Shown here: piece by piece, positions 1 through 11,022 of the stretch
Layout of the letters: each line of letters starts with the position of its first letter
Position numbering within the stretch: the first letter of the stretch is position 1
NCBI RefSeq assembly: GCF_029407905.1
Contig: NC_073628.1
Span: 21,791,501 to 21,855,500, forward strand
DNA: 64,000 bases
Reading direction: 5' to 3'
From: Bubalus kerabau
Taxonomy: Eukaryota > Chordata > Mammalia > Artiodactyla > Bovidae
The notes under the pieces: generated by a model
Seen by the model: only the letters and a program-made list of their open reading frames with translations
What the model was told of the DNA's origin: nothing
Database searches by the model: none
Program-made: the position numbers and the translations under genes

Positions 1-865
1 AAATAATAGTTCTGTATGCACAGGCGCTGTTTTCTTACCTTAGCATGCAGTCTCAAGTCATAATTTAGATGTTCATAAGTGATTAGCATTTGGGGGCTAT
101 GGTAAGCAATTTGTGCAGTGTTCCCGATCTACTTTCTAACTTGAAAAGGTGATTAGCACTTTGAGGTGGGGAGGAGGGAATACCTAACAAAACGCTTCTC
201 TTATCAAGGTGAATCAAGCCTTCTGATGGATGATTGGTTGATGTACGGATATGAGCCATACCCTGTGTTCACATTAGAACTAACGAACTGCCTTTATTAC
301 AAATTTGTCTTTATTACAAAATTGACTTCTCTTCAAATAGTATGAAAATCACTACCCCTCAGAATAATATTACTACAACTTATGTGGTGGCAGAACAAAA
401 ATAGAATGAAAATATGCATGTGAGACTGGTAATACAACAAGCACTGTACTATTATAAAAATCTGAGGAAGACTACAAGACAGCATTGCCAGCCCAAAATA
501 GCTAACTGAGAAAGAGTCCTTTATGCTAATACTCTTAATTGCCTGGGCAGCTTTATAGAAAAGTCAGTTCCTGGCTAGTACTTTGAGAATCTTAATAGCC
601 AAAACCAGGAGCCCAGTAAAAATAGTGTCACAGTGGGAACCCTGGTTCCTTCCTGCATACTCTGTACTGGATGTCTTTCTGGCTAATTAGTGAATCACAG
701 CCATTATGCAAATGAGCACCTCCTGATTGGCAACAGCTTGTATCTCTCCCCACCACCCATGCAAATGAGGCCAACTGAATGGTTGTTTGTAGTCCAGCGC
801 AGAAGGAGAGAATGAGAAAATGTCATAGCCAGTCTCCTTTGGAGATCACATGGTCTGACTTCTCA
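1..865. other. Mostly unique noncoding sequence
   Basis: No repeat I recognise and no open frame worth calling. AT-rich. The stretch near 680-770 carries a TAATTAG homeodomain-type site, two ATGCAAAT octamers (706-713 and 759-766) and an inverted CCAAT box (725-730); see the findings. Confidence 0.5.
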
Positions 866-940
866 ATTTATAGAGGAGAAGACTGAGCCTTCAGAGATTA
901 GGACCCTTGCCTAAAGTTAGTAGTAAAGCCAAGCTTATTT
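866..940 (-). repeat. MIR SINE fragment
   Basis: The plus strand reads like the reverse complement of the MIR core: a tttatagaggag-type block, then a weak 'ttgcctaaagttagtagtaaagcc' equivalent of the 'cccaaggtcacacagc' region. Strongly diverged and short, so the call rests on order of motifs rather than identity. Confidence 0.45.
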
Positions 941-1889
941 TCAGGTTTTTAAACTTCTAATAGACTGTTTGTTTCTTGCCTTTAATTTTTATTTCATCTT
1001 GGAAACCTTGGGATTCTACACACAGAAACTCGTGAAAACCCTATTATGGCAATGGGAAAACTAAGGTTGATAAAATGAAGTGTCATCAGATCAGGGGTTC
1101 AAGAGACTTGTCATTTGAGGGACCCTAAAACCAGGGACTCTCTGCCCATCACATGGGAATTGAGCTTTATCCCCTGGCAAAATTCTTGGGTCATCTAAAA
1201 CCGTCATGAAAGGACACTGATGTGACTTTCATGAGTCCCTGAAACACTTTTCTACAGTGCTTAGGAAATACTCAAGGTTTCCTATCCCCTCTACCCCTGG
1301 AGTTCTAAGCTGAGACCAGTGACTTCAGTTGTAGCAAATTTGTATTAGGAAAGCTCTACACTTCTGAATTGTTGAGACTGGCTTTATCTTTTCTTTCCTT
1401 TTCTTTTCTTTTTCCAGTTCCTTTGTAATCATCTCAAAGCCAAGTGCTCATTTCCACCAGAACTTTAAACATTGTGCCTTTATGTAGCACAGCTTTTAAT
1501 TTTCCTCCCTAACAGAAGTGATTGTTTATGTTGTAAATGCCACATTAGTCTCCATGAAATGGAGATGGAATTGATTTTCATTTCAGAGATTTCACAGCTT
1601 GCCCCAGAACTTTATGCTTGATTGCCAGTGCTCAGAAATGCATGGGCTTCTGAGAGGTTCAGAAATGATGTATGTAACATGGCATATAAAAATGTGAGAA
1701 TTGGAGCTGCATTTGTTGGGAGGACAGACCCCTCGTGTCTCAGTAGCTTTGTCTGTCCAGGTACTCAAAGAAACCAATGCCTTGAGAAGAGGTGACACCT
1801 TCAAGAAACAGACTTTAGTGTCAAGTTAGAGTACCCAGAGTACCACCTTCTTTCCCCTCCAGAAAGCTCTGGAAGATTTATTTATAGAT
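941..1889. other. Unique noncoding sequence
   Basis: No recognised repeat except a short pyrimidine-rich tract at about 1387-1415. No credible coding frame. Confidence 0.45.
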
Positions 1890-2020
1890 CCCTTAATTCA
1901 ACTAGCATTTCCTGAGCACCTGCCCGGAGCTGCTTGGGCATCATTGGAGTGAAAGGAGTGGCATGCACCTTTGGAAGTTTATAACCTAATGGGGAGGGAA
2001 AACACAGGACGCCACCAGCA
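1890..2020 (-). repeat. L2 LINE 3'-end fragment
   Basis: On the plus strand this resembles the reverse complement of the L2 3' end: a 'tcctgagcacctgcc' block, then 'ctttggaagtttataacctaatgggg' corresponding to the 'atggagcttacattctagtgggg' segment. Diverged and lacking the terminal repeat tail. Confidence 0.5.
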
Positions 2021-2600
2021 TATTTGGGAGGGACGAGTGGATGTGCTCCAAACCAAATACAACACATACACCACTCAAAGCAATGGATGGGGAAAGCTAC
2101 ACAGGCACATGAAGAATGGAGACCAAATGGAGGGCAGATGTCAGGTTGATCCAAAGGAAATGTTTTATTTTTGCTTGTCTTCCCTGCTGCCTACAGAGCC
2201 GCAGCCCCCTCCTCCTTGGGGAACCCTTTGTATTTAACTGCTGAAGCCAAGATGCCAGATGGCTCCACTCTCTTTCAGAGATGTGAGATAATGCCACTGG
2301 CATTTCATGGGCTTGGACCGATCCTACATCTGTTTTGATCTTGGTCATCTGTTGGTCTGGTCATCCAGAATGTATGCTTTCCAAGGGACCTGCCTAACTT
2401 TCCTGGAAGCCTTTTCCTCTTTAGGAACTCTGTTGAAACTGGAGTTGTGAGAACACAGTTAGCATTCAACACAGTTGAGATATTCCCTGTCATTCTGTTG
2501 ACTGTTATATTGGACAGACCTCTTTAAAGGTCAACATCTTCATATGGAGTGAACAGAATGATGTCTACATAGTGCTCTATATTTTTTCTGTGCAAGGTTT
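2021..2600. other. Unique noncoding sequence
   Basis: No recognised repeat. Short open frames occur on both strands, but none has a recognisable domain and they overlap each other. Confidence 0.4.
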
Positions 2601-3474
2601 TTGGGTTTTTTTTTTAACAAGAAGTTCAAATATTTTCATTGATGTATAATTCACTTACAATATGATACTAGCTTCAGGTGTGTAACATAGCGATTCAATG
2701 TTCTATATATTATAAAATGATCACTACTGTAAGTCTAGTTACCATCAATCATGATACAAGTCATTACTATGTTTTTGACATATGTATATGTATGGAATAT
2801 CCCTTCAAGCAACTTAGGTTGCTTCTACATCTTGGCTATTGTAGTTAATGCTGCAGTGAACACTAGGGTGCATAAACCTGTTCAAATGAGTGTTTTCATT
2901 GCTTCAGATAAATACCTAGAAGTGGAATTCCTGCATTATATGGTAGTTCTCGTTTTTCTATTTTGAGGAACCTACATACCTTTGTTCATACTGGCTGCGT
3001 CGATTTGCACTTCCATGCAAGTGTTCCCTTTTCTCCACATCCTTTCCAAAATGTATTTCTTGTCTTTTTGGTAATAGGCATTCTGACAGATGTGAGATGA
3101 TATCTCATAGTGGTTTGTATTTGCATTTCCCTGATGATTAGTGACGCTGAACATCTTTTCATGTGCCTTTTGTAGTGCCACACAAATATTAGTATTGCCT
3201 GTTCCAGCTCTGTGAAAAATGTCCTCAGTACTTTGACAGGGTTCCATTGAATCTGTAGTTTTCTTTGAGTATTAATAGTATGGACATTTTAATAATGCTA
3301 ATTTTTCCAGTCTATGATTATGGTATGTCTTTCCATTCATCTGTGTCATGTTCAGTTTTTTCGATTTCTTGTCATTTTCAGATATGTCTTTCACTTCCTT
3401 GATTAAATTTATTCCTAGATATTTTATTCTTTTTGATGCAGTCTTAAAGGGGATTGCTTTCCTAATTTCACTTT

Positions 3475-3717
3475 CTGATAGTTTGTTGCCTGCTAAGTTG
3501 CATCAGTCATGTCTGACTCTTTGCTACCCTGTGGACTGTTGCCCGCCAGGCTCCTCTGTCCATGGGATTCTCCAAGCGAGAATACTGGAGTGGGTTTCCA
3601 TGCCCTCCTCCGTGGGATCTTCCCCACCCAGGGATCGAACCTGTGTCTCCTGCACCTTCTGCATTGCAGGTGGATTCTTTACCACTGAGCCACTGGAGAA
3701 GCCCCTGATAGTTTGTT
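3475..3717 (-). mobile_element. Bov-tA SINE with 13-bp target duplication
   Basis: The element body is 3488-3704 in the reverse orientation; its 5' head is the tRNA-like end at the right ('gagccactggagaagcccc'). It is flanked by perfect direct repeats CTGATAGTTTGTT at 3475-3487 and 3705-3717, the signature of L1/BovB-type target-primed insertion. It sits inside the L1 at 2604-7270. Confidence 0.92.
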
Positions 3718-4376
3718 ACTAGTATATAAAAATGTAAAAAGGTTCTCTATATTGATTTTATGCCCTGCCACTTTACTGAATTCACTTATTAGTTCTAATG
3801 CTTTCTTGGTGGAGTCTTTAGGGTTTTCTATACATAACATCATGTCACCTGTAAATAGTCTTACTTCTTCCCTTCCAACTTGGATGTCTTTTATTTATTT
3901 ATTTTTCTTGTTTGATTGCTGTGGCTGGGACTTCCAATACTGTGTTGAATAAAAGTGGTAGGAGTGGGCATCCTTGCCTTCTTCTTGATCTTAGAAGGAA
4001 TACTTTCAGCTTTTCACCATTGAATATGTGTTAGCTGTGTGTTTGTCATATATGGCCTTTATATATGACTTCTGTGTCATATATGGCTATATTAGCATAT
4101 AGGGTAAGGTATGCTTTCTCTATACACATTTTGTTGAGATTTTTATCATAAATGGACATTGGATTTTGTCACAAGCTTTTTATACATCTGTTGGGATGAT
4201 CATATGACTTTTATCCTTTGTTTTGTTAATGTGATATATCACTTTGACTGACTTTTCAGATATTGAAAAGTCATCCTTCATCCCTAGGATAAATCTCATG
4301 TGATCATACTGCATGATTTTTTAATACATTATTGAATTTGCTTTGCTAATGTTTTGATGAAATTTTTTTATTTTCT

Positions 4377-4585
4377 ATTCATCAAAGATGTGTTGTGTGT
4401 TAATTGCTTAGTTGTGTCCAACCGTTTGTGACCCCATGGGCTTTAGCCCACCATGGACTTTAGCTCCTCTGTCCATAGGATTCTCCAGGCTACTGGAATG
4501 GATTGCCATTTCCTTCTCCAGGGGATCTTCCTGACCCAGGGACTGAAACCAGGTCTCTTGCATTCCATACAGATTCATCAAAGAT
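4377..4585 (-). mobile_element. 5'-truncated Bov-tA SINE with 13-bp target duplication
   Basis: Body 4390-4572. Perfect direct repeats ATTCATCAAAGAT lie at 4377-4389 and 4573-4585. About 35 bases of the tRNA-like head are missing at the right end, so it was truncated on insertion. Nested in the old L1. Confidence 0.9.
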
Positions 4586-4606
4586 ACTGGCTTGCAGTTT
4601 TTCTGG

Positions 4607-4625
4607 TTTTTTTTTTTTTTTTTTT
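4607..4625. repeat. Poly-T tract (T19)
   Basis: A run of about 19 T inside the L1 body, at a place where the L1 itself is T-rich, so it is more likely slippage within the L1 than the tail of a further insertion. Confidence 0.8.
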
Positions 4626-7270
4626 AAATTCTGGTTTGGAATCACAGAACGCTGACCTCATAGAATGAATTTGAAAGTGTTCCTCCTGGCTCAGTTTTTT
4701 GGACTAGTGGGGAAGGACAGGCATTAACTCTTAAATGTTTTGTAGAATTTACCTGTGAAGTCATTTGGTCCTGAACTTCTGTTTGTTGGAAGTTTTGATT
4801 ACTGATTCAATTTCATTACTAGTAATCAGTGTTTTCAGTTTTTCTATTTGTTCCTGACTAATCTTTTTCAGTTAGAAAGAAACTTACCCATTTCTTCTAG
4901 GTTGTCCAAATAATTGACATCTAAATGTTTATAGAAGTCTCTCATAATTATATTTCTGTGGTATAGTTGTAACTTCTCCCCATTTTATCTCTGATTTTAT
5001 TTATTTGGGCCTTCTCTCTTTTTTTATCTTAATGAATGTGGCTAAATGTTTATCAGCTTTGTTTATCTTTTCAAAGAACCAGCTGTTCATTTCATTAATC
5101 CTTTGTATTGGTTTTTATTCTCTGTTTCATTTTTTTCATCCTGTTCTTTACTATTTTCTCCCTTTTACTAACTTTGAGCTTTGTTCTTCCTTATCTAATT
5201 CCTTTAGGTGTAAAGTCTAATTGTTTACTAGAGGTTTTTCTTATTTTTGCTGTAAACATCCGTCTTAGAACTGCTTTTGCTGCATCCCACACACTTTGGA
5301 AATTGCATTTCCATTTTCATTTGTCTCAAGATATATTTTCATTTCCTCTTTGATTTCTGCATTGACCTATTTGGTTGGGTTAGTCTCCACGTGTTTATAT
5401 TTTTTCCAGTTTTCTTCTTGTAATTGATTTATAATTTTTTGCTGTCGTGGTCAAAAAAAGATGCTTGGTACCATCTCAGTCTTCTAAAATTTATTGAGAC
5501 TTGTTCTGTGGCCAAACATGTGATCTATGCTGGAGATTGTTCTGTGTGCACTTGAAAAGAATATGTATCCTGTAGTTCTGGGATGGAATTTTTTATATAT
5601 CTATTAAATCTATTAAGTTTAACATGTCTTTTAAAGCAAATGTTTCCTTATTGATTTTCTGTCTAGATGATCTATCCATTAGTGCAAGTGGGACAGTAAA
5701 GTCTTCTACTATTATGGCATTACTGTCTGTTTCTTCCTTTATGTTTGTTAATATTTGCTGTGTGGTTTAGGTGCTCCTATGTTGGGTGCCTAAATATTAA
5801 CAAATGTTACACCCTCTTTTTTAACTTATCTTCTATCATTGTGTAATATCCTACTTTATTGTTGTTACAGTCTTTATTTTGAAGTCTGTTTTTTTCTGAT
5901 ACTAGTATTGCTACCCCAGCTTTCTTTTTGTTTGCATTTTCAGGGAATATCTTTTTCCATCCTTGCAATTTCAGTCTGTGTGTGTCTTTAGATCTGAAGT
6001 GAGTCACTTGTAGGCAGCATATGGATAGGCCTTAATGTTTTGTTTTGTTTTGTTTTTTCAATCCGTTCAGCCACCCTATGTCTTATGATTGGAACATTTA
6101 GTCCATTTACATTTAAAGGGATTATTGATAGATATGTACTATTTCCAATTTGTTGATTGTTTTCTGGTTGTTTTCGTAGTTCTTCTCTGTTCCTTTTTTC
6201 TTGTCCTGGTTTCTTCTCTTGTGGTTTGATGATTTTCTTTAGTGTTATATGGGGGTGCCTTTCTCTTAATTTTTTGTGTATGATTTGTAGATTTTGGTTT
6301 GTGATCACAATAAGGTTTATATATATGAGTCTATATATCGTAGTTGATTTTAAACTGACAGTTGCTTAGGTTTGACTGCATTCTAAAAGCACTACGTTTT
6401 TACTATTCCCTTCATCTTTTATTTTTCTGTCATATTTTCCATCTTTATATTTTGTGTATCCCTTAAGTACTTGTTGTGGTTATATTTGGTTTTACTACTT
6501 TTGTCTTTAGCCTTCATACTTCATAGCTTTTTAAGTGGCTGCTCCACTGCCTTCCCTATATATTTGCCTTTACCAGTGAGATTTTTTTTTTTCATAAATT
6601 TTCTTATTACTCATTATGGCCTTTTCTTTTCTTCTTAAAAAAGATCCTTTAACATTTCTTGTAAGGCCACTTTAGTGATGATGAACTCTTTCACTTTTTG
6701 CTTGCCTGGGAACTCTTTATCTCTCCTTCAATTCTGAATGATAACCTTGCCAGGTAGAGAACTCTTGGTTGTAAGTTATTTTTTTTTTCTTTTGGCACTT
6801 TAAATATATCATGCCACTTTCTCCTAGCCTGAAAAGTTTCTGCTTAAAAATTAGCTTATAGTTTTGTGGAAGTTCCTTTGTACATGACTAGTTGTTTTCT
6901 CTTACTGTCTTTAAAATTATCTCTTTAACTTTTACCATGTTAATTTTGGCTTGTCAGTGTGGTTCTCTTTAGATTCATCTTTTTCAAGAATTTCTGGGCT
7001 TCCTGAGCCTGATTATCTGTTTCCTGCCCTATCTTAGGGAGGTTTTCAGCCATTATTTCTTCAAATAAGTTTTCTGCCTCTTTATCCCTCTCTTGTTTCT
7101 ACAAAACAGTTCTCTCTCCTGGTCTTGAAGGTATGATCTTGCACTGGGTGGCTTTTGCAGGCTGGATGGAGTGGGAATGGTTGTGAGCCAAGGTGAGGGG
7201 TATCCCAGGGTGTGCCATGCAGCATATAATTTACATGGCAGTGTTGGGAGATGCAGTCACTTTGCTGAGG

Positions 7271-8929
7271 GATATCAGGGGATATTATTTTGAATGATTG
7301 TCATCATTGTTATTATAAACCTTTCCACTTAATTATAACTAGCTCCATTGATTTATAAATATGTACATTTTAATGTTAATAATATGAGTTTTATTGGCTA
7401 AAGATACAATCAGTGATTAAAACAGAAATCTCTTGATGTCTAAAACCACCACCCTAAATTAATGATAAGAGTATAAAGAGCCCTGGTTGACTGCCAATAG
7501 ATGAACAAAACTTCTTTACATTAAGATAACAACTGAGTGAGATTTAATATTCCTGAGTGAGGGTACTGGGTCATCTAAGCCGAGGTGAGAGTCTCTCTCC
7601 CTGTCTGTCCATCTGTCTCTTTCTGTCTCTCTCCTCCTCAATGGCAGATGACAAACACACGTGCAAGGTAGGGAAGAGGGGGTGGAAAAAGTGCAAATAA
7701 GTGACATGGAGAAGAGTTACTTGGAGCTGTCAGGGGGACACATTTTGACAAGGGGAGATGGAATTAGTTGGCTGCTGGGGAAAGCTCTGGATCTATAGGA
7801 ATTGTGGTGGAGAGGGCCGCTTAGGTACTCAGGGAAGCTTCGGTCAGTATGCCGATGGTTTCCCATTTGTAGGCATTTTTCTTCTTTCATGGTGCTTTTG
7901 CTCTCTCTCCCTCTTTCTCTCTCTCACTTGCTGGTGTTTCTTCTTTAAACGGAGTAGGGGGAAGAGGTGGCTTCATCAACGCCAGTTCTCATTTTGCATC
8001 GAAGGGTAGTATTGATTTTCCACCCATGACTGCTGAAAATTAAAATTTCTTCATGAAGCGGGGTTCTATTCTTGTCGTGTTCCTTATCTTTTTAAATATG
8101 ATTACCTGCACTTCAGGGCTTCATGGCTAAAATCGTAATGGACTTCCCTGCCCACCACAGCGCACAGGATCAAGAGAGATTTTCCTGCAGGCCCGTGTTT
8201 CTGGCTGTAGGAGGACTGGCAAGGGCCTTGGGCTGGAATAAATGTTTTTCCTCTGGTGAGTTAATGCCCTGTCTTTGGGCCACCGGCTTATTGACTTACT
8301 ACTAATTTTCCTGTCAGGATAATTCTTCCAATCAAGATTTAAAACAAACTAGGGGGTTACTAAAGTGCTGAGATTAAAGCCTAATGCTTTTCTTTTTTAT
8401 TTGATTAAGATACTCTTATCTGGTTTCTTTGGGCCCAATTTAAACTCAGCACAAACCTTCCTTAAAGGGCCAGACTTGTTTGTTTCAAGCAAACACTTTT
8501 TTTCCTCTCCTGCTGTGTATTTGCTCACTGGGAAGAAGGAATAGATTACCCCACTGCATCAACTTTCAGGCAGCTGTTCAGGACAATTTTCTTCAATGTC
8601 TTGCCGTGGAAAAAGAGACCAGTCATTTCCTAAGTGGTGATTTGGGGTGATCTATATTTTAGGAAACTGTTGGATTCACCATCAGCTCCTGTCTTTCCAA
8701 CATGTAGACCTAAAGCCTTAATAGAGAACTGCACTTGGGGGAGAGATTATTGAAAGAGGAGAGAGGATTTGGAAAGAACACAGCATGGTCACCTGATACC
8801 GCTCGGTGCACAGACTCGCCGTGCTTTAAAGGCCGTCTTTTAAATTTATCTCTTATCCCCATTCTTTGCTTCTTAAATGATGTTGAGCCCCTTCACCAGT
8901 ATCTGAGGAAGATATTATCCTGTTTATAG
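7271..8929. other. Unique noncoding sequence with low-complexity CT tracts
   Basis: No recognised transposon. CT-rich low-complexity tracts lie at about 7591-7636 and 7897-7925. The part at about 8310-8560 is AT-rich and motif-dense (GATTAAAGCC, TTGTTTGTTT, GCAAACA) and is treated in the findings. No coding frame has a recognisable domain. Confidence 0.45.
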
Positions 8930-9449
8930 CCCTTAAGCTGTGACAAACCTAGACAGCATATTTAAAAGCAGAGACATCACTTTGCCGACAAAGGTCCACA
9001 TAGTCAAAGCTACGGTTTTCCAGTAGTCATGTAGGGATGTGAGAGTTGGTTCGTAAAGAAGGGTGAGCACTGAAGAATTCATGCTTTTGAACTGTGGTGT
9101 TGGAGAAGACCCTTGGGAGTCCCTAGGACTGTAAACAGATCAAACCAGTCAATCCTAAAGGAAATCAACCCTGAATATTCATTGGAAGGACTGATGCTGA
9201 AGCTGAAGCTCCAATACTTTGGCCACCTGATTCCAACTCATTGGAAAAGACCCTGCTGCTGGGAAAGATTGAGGGCAGGAGGAGAAGGGGGCAATGGAAG
9301 CTGAGATGTTTGGGTGTCATCATCGAGTCAATGGATGTGAGTTTGAGCAGACTCCAGGAGATGGTGAAGGACAGAGAAGCCAGGCGTGCTGCAGTCCTTG
9401 AGGTCATAGAGAGTTAGACACAACTGAGCAACTGAACAAAATCCCTTAA
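8930..9449 (+). mobile_element. BovB LINE 3' fragment, sense
   Basis: BovB is the RTE-type LINE of ruminants whose reverse transcriptase mobilises Bov-tA/BOV-A2. The match runs from 'aagctgtgacaaacctagac' (about 8936) to the 3' end 'cacaactgagcaactgaac'. The frame 9113-9304 reads the C-terminal part of the BovB polyprotein (QSILKEINPEYSLEGLMLKL, then LKLQYFGHL). It is strongly 5'-truncated. A possible short target duplication CCCTTAA lies at 8930-8936 and 9443-9449. Confidence 0.88.
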
Positions 9450-9478
9450 ACCAAGTAGACTTGGTTTAAGTAGACTTG
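9445..9478. repeat. Perfect 11-bp inverted repeat with overlapping direct repeat
   Basis: Arms CTTAAACCAAG (9445-9455) and CTTGGTTTAAG (9460-9470) with a 4-nt loop. The 11-mer AAGTAGACTTG also occurs twice in direct orientation (9453-9463 and 9468-9478). It lies immediately beyond the BovB 3' end. Confidence 0.85.
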
Positions 9479-10187
9479 AATCATCCCCTTCTGTTCTTAT
9501 CTGTACATGTCCATTTGTACTCCCAAGAGAAAGCTCCCCAGGCAAACATCCAGCCCAGCTACATAGTCTGGGTTGCAGCCCAGAAACAGACATACAGGGA
9601 GCATGAAGTCAGTGAGGTGGGTTCTGGGGATGCTCTTCTCAGCCCTGAACATCTCTATTTTCCACCAAGTTTTCTTTTCATCTCTCTTTCTATTAAAAGT
9701 CTTCTCAATGCTAATGCAATAAATTTAGATCTGTAGCCAGATGCAAAGCAAAACTTTTGGCAGGGAACACTCCATCAAAAGACATTGCAAATGAAATATG
9801 CTCTCCCTTGGGGATTATTCTACAGTTTAATTTAATTTGATATTTCAAATTAAATTAATTCAAATGGTGATGCAGTTTCCAGGGAAAACAGACTTCATTT
9901 ATGATGTTCTGCCACCAAATTGTTTAGCAGCCATCATACATCTCACATTGTTAATGAAGAAAGATAAATAGTGACAAGGTAGGCTCTTCCCCTCATTTTC
10001 CAGTCCCGGCCATAAATAGAACACAAGGAAACCCTTCCAGCATCATACGCTCCCTTATTGAGCAGCATAAATATTTATTAAGACCATTATAGTTAAGACT
10101 AATACTATCTGTGGACCCTTCTAGCTAATCATTTCCAGGCATGTAATGAAGATGTATGGGGCCTCAGGAGAAGAACAGATGTGACGA
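9479..10187. other. Unique noncoding sequence
   Basis: No recognised transposon. It contains an AT palindrome with perfect 14-bp arms (9827-9840 and 9845-9858). Confidence 0.45.
9827..9858. repeat. AT-rich perfect palindrome, 14-bp arms
   Basis: TTAATTTAATTTGA at 9827-9840 pairs with TCAAATTAAATTAA at 9845-9858 across a 4-nt spacer. It could form a hairpin or cruciform. No terminator role is implied in a mammalian genome. Confidence 0.9.
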
Positions 10188-10312
10188 TTTCCGTTTTATA
10201 GACCGGGAGACAGGTGGTGACAGGATTTACCCAGCCTCATACAGGGAACCAGGATGACAGGCAGGAGCTCAGATCCAGTGCCCAGGTTCTCAACCCTCCA
10301 CTTGATCAGGTT
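10188..10312 (-). repeat. MIR SINE
   Basis: The plus strand follows the MIR reverse complement: 'ccgttttatagaccgggagac' (the 'attttacagatgaggaaactg' block), then 'cagctcagatccagtgcccagg' from the tRNA-like head. Confidence 0.6.
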
Positions 10313-10828
10313 ATGCTCCCAGCTTGTAGCCCTTCACTCAGTCTTAATATAATCTGAACTATGTCTGCAGTGTCCAAGCAAACAGAAAAGGGAGTCATTA
10401 TGGACTAAATGAATCAACATAGACATTCCATCGGGGAAGCCAAGAAGACTCGTGTGCCACAGTTATGTTTTATGTAATTTTAGTGTTCAGGTTATCAGAC
10501 AGCGAAATCACCTCTTTTCTTCGGTTGCCATTTTTGTTTGTTGTTTTTCCTAAGTAATCTAGGCTATCACTCGCTTTTGCAAGTATGGCTAGCTGAGAAA
10601 GGAACCCTATATCCCCGTGGTTCAGGATGCAGCTTGTGACTCCTCAGGGTCATTGCTGGGCCCTCCTGCCTGGTTCTGGAAGGCCTGGCTGGCTATGCAT
10701 TGGAGAGAAAGATGCAACTCCCCTCTGAGGCTTGGGAAGAGGTACTTGGTGCTCTCATGGGCGGTCACTTTGTTTGGAAAGGCTTCCTCCAGTAGAGAGA
10801 GTGGGCAAGCAGACAGTTACCAATGTGT
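10313..10828. other. Unique noncoding sequence
   Basis: No recognised repeat. The 89-codon frame beginning at 10617 has no recognisable domain and runs into the SINE. Confidence 0.4.
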
Positions 10829-10974
10829 TATGTCCTGGGGGTCGGGAAGATCCCTTGGAGAAGTAAATGACAACCTACTTCGGTAGGCTTGCCTAGGAAA
10901 TCCCATGGACAGAGGAGCCTGCTGGACTACAATTCATGGGATCACAAAAAGTCAGACACGTCTGAGCAACACAT

Positions 10975-11012
<38 letters not shown>

Positions 11013-11022
11013 GTCCTGGGGG
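10829..11022 (+). mobile_element. 5'-truncated Bov-tA SINE with 13-bp target duplication
   Basis: Body 10842-11009, beginning at the 'tcgggaagatcccttggag' part of the consensus. Perfect direct repeats TATGTCCTGGGGG lie at 10829-10841 and 11010-11022. The 3' tail has become (CA)17 at 10976-11009. Confidence 0.92.
10976..11009. repeat. (CA)17 microsatellite in a SINE tail
   Basis: Uninterrupted CA repeat lying between the Bov-tA body and its right-hand target duplication, so it arose within the element's 3' tail. Confidence 0.95.

Larger units (their letters stand above)
2905..6230 (-). pseudogene. L1 ORF2 (endonuclease/reverse transcriptase) pseudogene
   Basis: In functional L1 this protein nicks target DNA and reverse-transcribes the L1 RNA. 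Here the N-terminal endonuclease is recognisable on the minus strand: LNVNGLNVPI near 6160, then in another frame GWKKIF and KKAGVAILVS (5807-6007). The C-terminal segment is recognisable at 2986-3183 (IREMQIQTTMRYHLTSVRM). At the reverse transcriptase active site the four codons at 3844-3855 read F-T-G-D instead of the family's F-A-D-D, so a catalytic aspartate is gone. Frame changes, stops and two SINE insertions show it cannot encode a protein. Confidence 0.8.
2604..7270 (-). mobile_element. Old antisense L1 LINE, near full-length relic
   Basis: From left to right the plus strand runs through the reverse complement of an L1: a T-rich 3' end (about 2604-2640), a 3' UTR block with 'tgatgtataattcacttaca' at about 2641, ORF2 from its C-terminus (about 2970) to its N-terminal endonuclease (about 6230), and sequence 5' of ORF2 to about 7270. 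The upstream part resembles mammalian L1M-group consensus. Two Bov-tA SINEs are nested (3488-3704 and 4390-4572), so the L1 predates them. It is broken by frameshifts and stops throughout. The 5' boundary is approximate and I found no target duplication. Confidence 0.85.

Noticed and set aside
5807..6308. Endonuclease-like protein segments as a possible gene
   Set aside because: They are the N-terminal part of a decayed L1 ORF2, split between frames.
8930..9449. BovB as a new horizontally transferred element
   Set aside because: BovB in ruminants and its horizontal origin are already established. This copy is an ordinary 5'-truncated one.
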